NCBI GenBank assembly: GCA_004380135.1
Contig: QXCR01000279.1
Coordinates: 1-24,700, forward strand
DNA: 24,700 nt
Source of the DNA: Stemphylium vesicarium
Lineage: Eukaryota; Ascomycota; Dothideomycetes; Pleosporales; Pleosporaceae
Direction: 5' to 3'
The position numbers were made by a program, and so were the translations under genes. Below are positions 18,563 through 24,700 of the stretch, in pieces. How positions within the stretch are numbered: position 1 is the first letter of the stretch; every line of letters begins with the position of its first letter. The notes below the pieces were generated by a model. It was not told where the DNA came from. It worked only from the letters and a program-made list of their open reading frames with translations, and did not search any database.

Positions 18563-18661
18563 CAGCACGCGGACTCGACGTCGCACTTGATTTCACCACA
18601 GCCATGGATGGGGGCGCCTGGCTGCCAAAGAGGGGGAAGGTGTGTGAGTGAGAGTGAGGAA

Positions 18662-18686
18662 GTGTGTGTGTGTGTATGCGTGTGCG
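18662..18686. repeat. GT dinucleotide microsatellite
   Basis: A run of GT units that degrades into TATGCGTGTGCG. It is preceded from about 18640 by imperfect GTGAG repeats. It is a simple repeat in the nik1 upstream region. Confidence 0.8.
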
Positions 18687-18990
18687 ACTATGACGTCGCT
18701 GGGGGCAGAGAGGCGGGAGAAGGGAATCTGGACAAGGCAAGGGCGGCGCCTCTGCAATCTCGATTCTTCGCCACGAGATGGGTTTTGATTTTTCTGGGCT
18801 TGTCACGGGCGCTCCCTAGCAGTAACTTGAATCGTCGAGGTCGTGGTCAACTCTTTCGCGTGGTGCGCCCGCCGAGGTGGCCGTCTTTCCAGGCCGAGCG
18901 TGCAGGCGTGGCAGTGGTGCGGCGCCATGGATGTGGGTGGAGACCTGACAGGCGTACATGGATAGCAGGCCCTCTGCTCTTCATCCAAGC

Positions 18991-19453
18991 CGGCAATAGC
19001 TAGGCCGATCTTTTTGTGAGGCAGCGTAACAGCGTTTAGCCTCTAATTTACCTCACTACCGCTGTATACGTGCCTGCTGCCTCTCTCCGTTCCCTCTTGC
19101 GCTCGACATCTGCCCTGTGAGACGTGTAGCTTGCGGGCATTCCTACAATTACGCCCAGCCTGAACTGCTCCTCGTGTCGGCTCGAGGCCAGAAGAGACGC
19201 TTATCCTCTTTCCGCGCCCGCCTATTATCCCGGCGGGGCCTCCCTGCGCAGCGCTCCCTTGATACCTAAAGAGTTCATCTCGCCATCTGCATCTGCGCAA
19301 CTCGTCCGTCTCGACAGACTCTTCAGTCCTTCCCTAGACGCCCGTCTTTGCACCACCGCCCCGACCGCCCCGGCAAATCCCCACGAGTGCTTCCCGTTCC
19401 CAATGCGCACATAGCAGTCCCAGAGCCTTCGCACCCCCATACCCGCCGCCATC
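18991..19453 (+). promoter_or_regulatory. Putative nik1 5' leader, pyrimidine-rich and nearly ATG-free
   Basis: About 460 nt before the nik1 start are C/T-rich and contain only one ATG, at 19403. This is the pattern of a long transcribed leader. The nik1 ATG itself has A at -3 and G at +4 (CATCATGG), a strong initiation context. The leader boundary is inferred; the transcription start is not visible. Confidence 0.5.
19403..19414 (+). promoter_or_regulatory. Minimal upstream ORF (Met-Arg-Thr-stop) in the nik1 leader
   Basis: ATGCGCACATAG encodes three residues and a stop, ending 39 nt before the nik1 ATG. The context CCCAATG has C at -3, so it is weaker than the main start and would probably be partly bypassed by scanning ribosomes. 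Confidence 0.5.
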
Positions 19454-22400
19454 ATGGCCGCAGAGACATACTCGGGCGTCTCAGCCATCATCCGCAACCT
19501 CGCCCGCCAACATGATCCCGCGCGAGACCCCAGCTTCAGCGCCCAAGTCTCGGCAAACGGCGCCAAAACGGCTGCCAACCAGATTGCCCTGCCGGGCCCC
19601 GAGAGCGAGGAGAAGACACAACTAGAACAGGAGCTGCTGGCCCTCTGCTCCCGGATAGACTTCCTCGAGCACAAGAGCAGCAACGCAGCCGGCAAATCCG
19701 GCCAATTTCCCTTGACGCCTGCACAAGAGCCGCCTGAAGAGGGCGTGCTGTACACACAGGCGGGAGCCATCCGCAACAGCAACGGCCCGCCTGGCCAGGC
19801 CCGCCGCGGCTCCAACAAGGAACGCGCCACCTGGGTATCCAACTGGCTCGCTGCGAAGGAGTCAAATGGCGGCCCCGAAGAACCCGCTGCGGCCCTAACT
19901 GAAGAGCAACTCAACTATCTTCGTGTGCATCTCAACCAACAAGCCGACCAGATCAGGAATCAGCGCGAGCACATTGGTATGGGAATTCACATGTCACATC
20001 ACGCTGGCACAAGACACTGACACTGCACAGACAACCTGAGCCAGGAAGTGAACAAGCAACTGACGACACAGAGCATGGTATTCGAACATGGTATTGAAGA
20101 CATCGGCGCACTTAAGCGAGAACTCGGCAAGCACCAGCAAGGTAGGCTTCAAACTCAGAGATGACAAGACCACCGTTGACCTTTTCCAGCCAACCTGGCT
20201 TTCCAGAAGGCACTGCGAGAAATCGGTGCCATCGTCACGGCCGTCGCTATGGGAGACCTCAGCAAAAAGGTTCTCATCCACGCCAAAGAAATGGACCCTG
20301 AAATTACCCTCTTCAAGCGCACAATCAACACCATGGTGGACCAGCTCCAGGAATTCGCCAGTCAGGTCACCTTCCTCGCCCGAGAGGTCGGCACTGAAGG
20401 AAGATTGGGCGGTCAGGCAAACTTACCGGGAGTTGCTGGCATTTGGGCTGAGCTGACAGACAGTGGTACGTCGTGATTAGGGTTCCACTATCGGCCCGAT
20501 GCTAACGTGTCCTGCAGTCAACATGATGGCCAATAATCTCACCGAGCAAGTGCGAGAGATCGCCGTAGTCACCACCGCTGTCGCTCATGGCGACTTGAGT
20601 CGTAAGATTGAGCGACCGGCCCGAGGAGAAATCCTTCAGTTGCAGCAGACGATTAATACCATGGTGGACCAACTTCAGTCATTCGCTACAGAAGTCACAA
20701 AGGTCGCCAGAGACGTCGGTACCGAAGGCAAGCTTGGTGGCCAGGCTGAGATTGCCGGTGTCAAGGGCATGTGGAATGAACTAACGGTGAACGTGAACGC
20801 CATGGCGCAGAATCTTACTACCCAAGTGCGGGACATTGCTCAGGTGACGACGGCCGTCGCCCAAGGTAACCTTACCCGTAAGGTCGAAGCCCAATGCAAG
20901 GGAGAGATTTTGGAGCTCAAGAACACTATCAATCGCATGGTGGACCAGCTGCAGCAATTTGCCCACGAAGTAACCAAGATAGCGAGAGAGGTCGGATCCG
21001 AGGGACGACTTGGTGGACAGGCCACTGTGCATGGTGTTGAGGGTACCTGGAAAGATCTCACCGAAAATGTGAACGGTATGGCCATGAACCTGACAACCCA
21101 AGTGCGAGAAATCGCCGAGGTCACGACAGCTGTCGCACGAGGAGATCTTAGCAGAAAGGTCAAGGCCGAGGTACAGGGTGAGATTCTGTCGCTGAAGATC
21201 ACCATCAACACCATGGTGGACCGTCTAAACACATTCGCACAAGAAGTTAGCAAGGTCGCTCGCGAGGTCGGAACCGACGGTATCCTGGGCGGTCAAGCGC
21301 AAGTCGACAACGTGGAAGGCAAATGGAAGGACCTGACGAACAATGTCAACACCATGGCCCAGAATCTCACATTACAAGTGCGCAGTATCTCGGAAGTCAC
21401 ACAAGCCATCGCCAAGGGAGACATGAGTCGAAGAGTACACGTCGATGCCGAAGGTGAAATACGATTACTGAAAGACACGGTAAACGACATGGTTATGAGA
21501 CTGGACGAATGGTCTCTTGCTGTGAAGCGCGTAGCACGTGATGTGGGTGTAGATGGAAAGATGGGTGGTCAGGCCGATGTACGCGATATCGACGGACGCT
21601 GGAAGGAGATCACCACGGACGTCAACACCATGGCTCAAAACCTTACGTCGCAAGTGCGCGCTTTCGGCGACATTACCAACGCTGCCATGGAGGGCAAATT
21701 CACACAAATTACCGTTGAAGCTTCCGGCGAGATGGATGAGCTGAAGAGGAAGATCAACCAGATGGTGTCCAGTTTGCGAGAAAGTATCCAAAGGAATACG
21801 GCAGCCAGGGAAGCAGCCGAGTTGGCCAACAAGACGAAGTCTGAGTTTCTCGCCAACATGTCGCACGAGATTCGAACGCCCATGAACGGTATCATTGGAA
21901 TGACGCAGCTTACGCTGGACACGGACCTTACCCACGCGCAACGAGAGATGCTGACTATCGTTCATAACCTGGCCGGCCAGTTACTTACCATCATCGACGA
22001 CATATTGGACATCTCCAAGATTGAAGCCAACCGCATGGTCATGGAGGAGATTCCGTTCTCGATGCGAGGCACGATATTCAACGCACTCAAGTCGCTAGCA
22101 TCAAGGGCCAATGAGCGCAAACTGAACCTGGCCTACGATGTTTCCTACACAGTTCCCGACTACGTTGTCGGTGATTCTTTCAGGTTACGGCAGATTATTC
22201 TCAATCTTGTCGGTAACGCGATAAAATTCACTGAGCATGGAGAGGTCAAGGTCGCGATATCTATGGCGGCTGAGCAAGAGTGTGGACCGGATCACTACGT
22301 CTTCCAGTTTGCTGTTTCGGACACTGGAATAGGAATCCGCGGCGATAAGCTCAACCTCATCTTCGACACATTCCAGCAAGCAGATGGCTCAACTACGAGG

Positions 22401-23760
22401 AAGTTTGGTGGTACGGGTCTGGGACTGTCCATCTCCAAGCGTCTTGTCACGCTCATGGGCGGTCGCATGTGGGTCGAGTCCGACTTTGGTAAGGGTAGCG
22501 TGTTCTACTTTACTTGCAGGGTCCGTCTCGGCAAGCCTGAGATTACCGCTATTCAGCCTCAATTGGTCGCATACAAGCAGCATACCGTACTGTTTGTCGA
22601 CCAGCGCAACACCGGCTTCTCAGACCAGATCATCGAGCACCTCAAGGCTCTCGACCTTGTGCCCATGGTCGTCAACTCTGTGGAAGAGGTACCGGAAACT
22701 ACCAAGAGAGCCGATATGCCGTACGACTGCGTTATCGTCGACAACGACAAGACTGCACGAGAGCTCAGGATTGCTGAGCGCTTCAAGTACATTCCCCTGG
22801 TTATGCTTACGCCACATGTGTGCATCAGCCTCAGGTCAGCACTTGAAAACGGTATCTCGAGCTACATGACTACACCGTGTCTACCAATCGACTTGGGTAA
22901 CGCACTCATCCCGGCACTCGATGGTCGCGCCGCACCTCTGGTTTCAGACCACTCCAAGTCATTCCAGATTCTACTGGCGGAAGACAACGCTGTCAACCAG
23001 AAGCTCGCCGTCAGGATTCTCGAGAAGTACCACCACAGGGTCACTGTGGCTAACAACGGTCTTGAGGCCTATGAGCACATTCAGAAGAAGCGCTACGACT
23101 GCGTGCTCATGGACGTGCAAATGCCGGTCATGGTAAGTTGAACAAGGTCTTACTCTCGGATTCCTACTAACACATTATCAGGGTGGTTTCGAGGCTACAG
23201 CCAAGATCCGTGAATGGGAGCGTGAGAACGGCATCCCGTCTACACCAGTTATTGCGCTCACGGCCCACGCCATGGTTGGCGATCGTGAGAAGTGTCTCGC
23301 AGCACAGATGGACGTAAGTACATTGTCATCCCGTGTTTGTTACTGCTACTAACTCGTACATCAGGACTACCTCTCCAAGCCTCTTCGTCAAAATCAACTC
23401 ATCCAAACCATTCTACGCTGTGCTACGGTAGGTAGCACAATCTATGACCACACTAGCGAGCCACGCTACACTGCGTCATCACACATTCCCAAACTCGACA
23501 TGCCGGGAAACAGCAAGGAAAAGTCAAGCGCAGGAGCATCATCGTCATCAGCAGCACCAAGCCCTAAGAAGCGGCCACAACTCGAAACGCGAGGGTTCAC
23601 GGAGCGGGGCGGGGGTGCAGAGAGCCCCAACCTGCTGGCGGTGGATCAGACGGATAATGGCAGTGTCGAGAGAGTACGTTCCTTGTCCGCTAGTTTGTGA
23701 GTAAATTGACCCTAATGTGTGTGTGTGTTGTAGCTTTTGCTGCGGAGCCACAGTAGCTGA
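19454..23760 (+). CDS. nik1: Group III hybrid histidine kinase Nik1/Os-1
   Basis: Exons 19454-19976, 20031-20141, 20190-20465, 20518-23132, 23182-23313, 23365-23673 and 23734-23760; product 1330 residues. After an N-terminal region (1 to about 210), six HAMP units follow (conserved Ile near 223, 318, 410, 502, 594 and 686; about 92-residue period). Then come the HisKA domain with phosphorylatable His753 in MSHEIRTPMNG, a HATPase_c domain (N870 in NLVGNAIKF, then DTGIGI and GTGLGLS), a degenerate receiver-like segment (about 990-1105), and a REC domain with phospho-acceptor Asp1169 in VLMDVQMPV and Lys1224 in YLSKPL. There is no transmembrane helix, so the protein is cytosolic. Homologues (N. 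crassa Os-1, Alternaria NIK1) feed the Ypd1-Ssk1-HOG MAPK pathway and mediate sensitivity to phenylpyrrole and dicarboximide fungicides. All key residues are present, so it should be active. The last intron is uncertain: without it the frame stops at 23700, also giving 1330 residues. Confidence 0.94.
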
Positions 23761-23842
23761 GACTTTGTGTGACCTAAAGGAAGAGGAGAAGGCTTGATTA
23801 AAGTTTCGCAATATTCGAGTCCTTCTTCAAGGCCCAGAACTT

Positions 23843-23845
23843 CAA

Positions 23846-23882
<37 letters not shown>

Positions 23883-23911
23883 AACTACTACTACTACTAC
23901 TACTACTACTA
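23843..23911. repeat. CAA and CTA triplet arrays in the nik1 3' flank
   Basis: About nine CAA units (23843-23868), a short ATCAAC interlude, then about nine CTA units (23885-23911). They start about 80 nt after the nik1 stop, so they are probably inside the 3' UTR. Confidence 0.85.
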
Positions 23912-24197
23912 CAAACATCGACGACTTCTTTCGACGACGATGACGACTCATTTTTTTTTCGGCAGTACAGCGCGTTCTTGTCGATTTCTCAATCGAACGC
24001 CCTCTTCTCCCCACTACCGAAGCAGGAACGGTATTTGGTGGCGAAAGGGTTGGAAACTGGTAACAAAGGAATATTGGCCTTGCTGTTTCTTTTTTTGAAA
24101 CGGCTAACTAGGTGCGTGCCCTCTTTTGGTAAGGCAGGGCATGGGGGGCAGGGGCGTTTTTTACACTGTTGTTGTGCTGGATATACGGGTTTTACTT

Positions 24198-24230
24198 GCT
24201 ACTGCTGCTGCTGCTGCTGCTACTACTGCC
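24198..24230. repeat. CTG/CTA triplet microsatellite
   Basis: A TGCTA start is followed by six CTG units (24202-24219) and then CTACTACTGCC. It is a simple non-coding repeat. Confidence 0.8.
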
Positions 24231-24422
24231 ACCCCTCATCACCATCATCATCGCTTGCCGAACTTTGTCGTTCTATGCCCTGTTTTTTTGTTTTTCTTTC
24301 TCTCTCTCTTCCCGCGTTTGCGCACGCGCAAGAACTCTCACCTACACTTCTTGGTTTAAGCTGTGCTATAGCCTCTTTGCATATATCTGGGCGTTTGAAT
24401 TTTATTTATTGTCGCTTTTCCA

Positions 24423-24443
24423 CTTCTTCTTCTTCTTCTTCTT
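24423..24443. repeat. CTT triplet microsatellite
   Basis: Seven CTT units inside the pyrimidine-rich tract near the window end, followed by a T run. Confidence 0.8.
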
Positions 24444-24700
24444 TTTTGGACTCGACTTTACGGCCTCAATTTGTCCAATTTTCCCCCGTCTGCTTTTCAG
24501 CATCGTCGGGACCTCTTCTCGACATTTGTCGCGCAACGTTTTTTCTTCTTCCTCTTTTTTCTCTCTGTTACGAAGAATTATTTCTTTCACTCATGCGCCT
24601 CCTTTTCGCTTCTTCAATGATTACCCCCTTTCAGGAGGACCGGAGCTTGCCGTGTCCATGTTCAAATGACTTTTTAGATCCAGGTGCTAGCCTGGCGCCC

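Larger units (their letters stand above)
17497..18990. other. Long intergenic region upstream of nik1, repeats but no gene
   Basis: About 1.5 kb between the acidic-protein gene and the presumed nik1 leader. Open frames of up to about 170 codons occur on both strands, but none resembles a family or has a convincing start and intron pattern. The region holds four repeat features listed separately and is otherwise GC-moderate. It should contain the 3' UTR of the upstream gene and the nik1 promoter. Confidence 0.5.
23761..24700. other. nik1 3' UTR and pyrimidine-rich region to window end
   Basis: No gene was recognised in these 940 bp. The first ~200 bp carry the triplet arrays. From about 24270 the plus strand is strongly T/C-rich, with long TTTTCTTTCTC-like runs, resembling promoter or leader sequence of a plus-strand gene beyond the window. 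The open frames here translate to Phe/Leu/Ser-rich low-complexity peptides and are not credible. Confidence 0.45.

Noticed and set aside
19225..19914. 229-codon minus-strand open frame over the nik1 start
   Set aside because: Antisense to the well-supported Nik1 N-terminal exon and leader; the composition is typical of a shadow frame.
20518..21790. Regular ~276-bp repeats that could be taken for a tandem-repeat locus or CRISPR-like array
   Set aside because: The units are HAMP domains in one open reading frame with amino-acid level conservation; CRISPR arrays do not occur in fungal nuclear genomes.
24169..24669. 166-codon open frame near the window end
   Set aside because: Translation is Phe/Leu/Ser-rich low-complexity from a T/C-rich tract, which fits a promoter or leader better than a gene.

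Overview
This is a filamentous ascomycete nuclear window, most likely a Dothideomycete close to Pleosporales (Alternaria, Bipolaris or Pyrenophora-like). The grounds are short spliceosomal introns (45-99 nt, one of 238 nt) with GTAAGT/GTACGT donors and CTAAC/CTGAC-type branch sites, dense gene packing on both strands, and a group III hybrid histidine kinase with six HAMP units. The genus is an inference. No transposon, RNA gene, CRISPR array or secondary-metabolite backbone gene was seen.

Layout. (1) 446-4072, minus strand: the ribosome-biogenesis DEAD-box helicase ROK1, with the three-exon gene for mitochondrial ATP synthase subunit g (ATP20) upstream. (2) 4447-7782, minus strand: a single-exon MFS-type membrane protein with a disordered N-terminal half of about 515 residues. 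(3) 8285-12782: an eight-exon amidase (minus) and a seven-exon Dal5/pantothenate-type permease (plus), diverging from a 691-bp promoter with seven GATA-factor sites. Two of these lie in a perfect 12-bp inverted repeat. This looks like a uptake-plus-hydrolysis pair for an amide or acyl-amine nitrogen source. (4) 13069-17496: the FG nucleoporin NSP1 (minus), and divergently a 494-residue acidic protein with DFGDF motifs resembling AP-1/clathrin accessory proteins of the aftiphilin/Laa2 type. (5) 17497-24700: a 1.96-kb repeat-bearing upstream region, the Nik1/Os-1 histidine kinase gene, and a repeat-rich 3' flank.

Most genes are conserved core functions: rRNA processing, ATP synthase dimerisation, nuclear transport, osmosensing and fungicide response. 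I rebuilt the exon structures by hand from splice consensus, frame continuity and family sequence. Every junction keeps frame, and the amidase catalytic triad shows the expected family spacing.

The least ordinary signals are: the GATA inverted repeat in the amidase/permease promoter; a long GC-rich hairpin with opposed CCCCT/AGGGG boxes upstream of nik1; a minimal uORF in the nik1 leader; two equal-length alternative C-termini of Nik1; and tandem splice acceptors in the acidic-protein gene. I found no convincing wholly new biological system.
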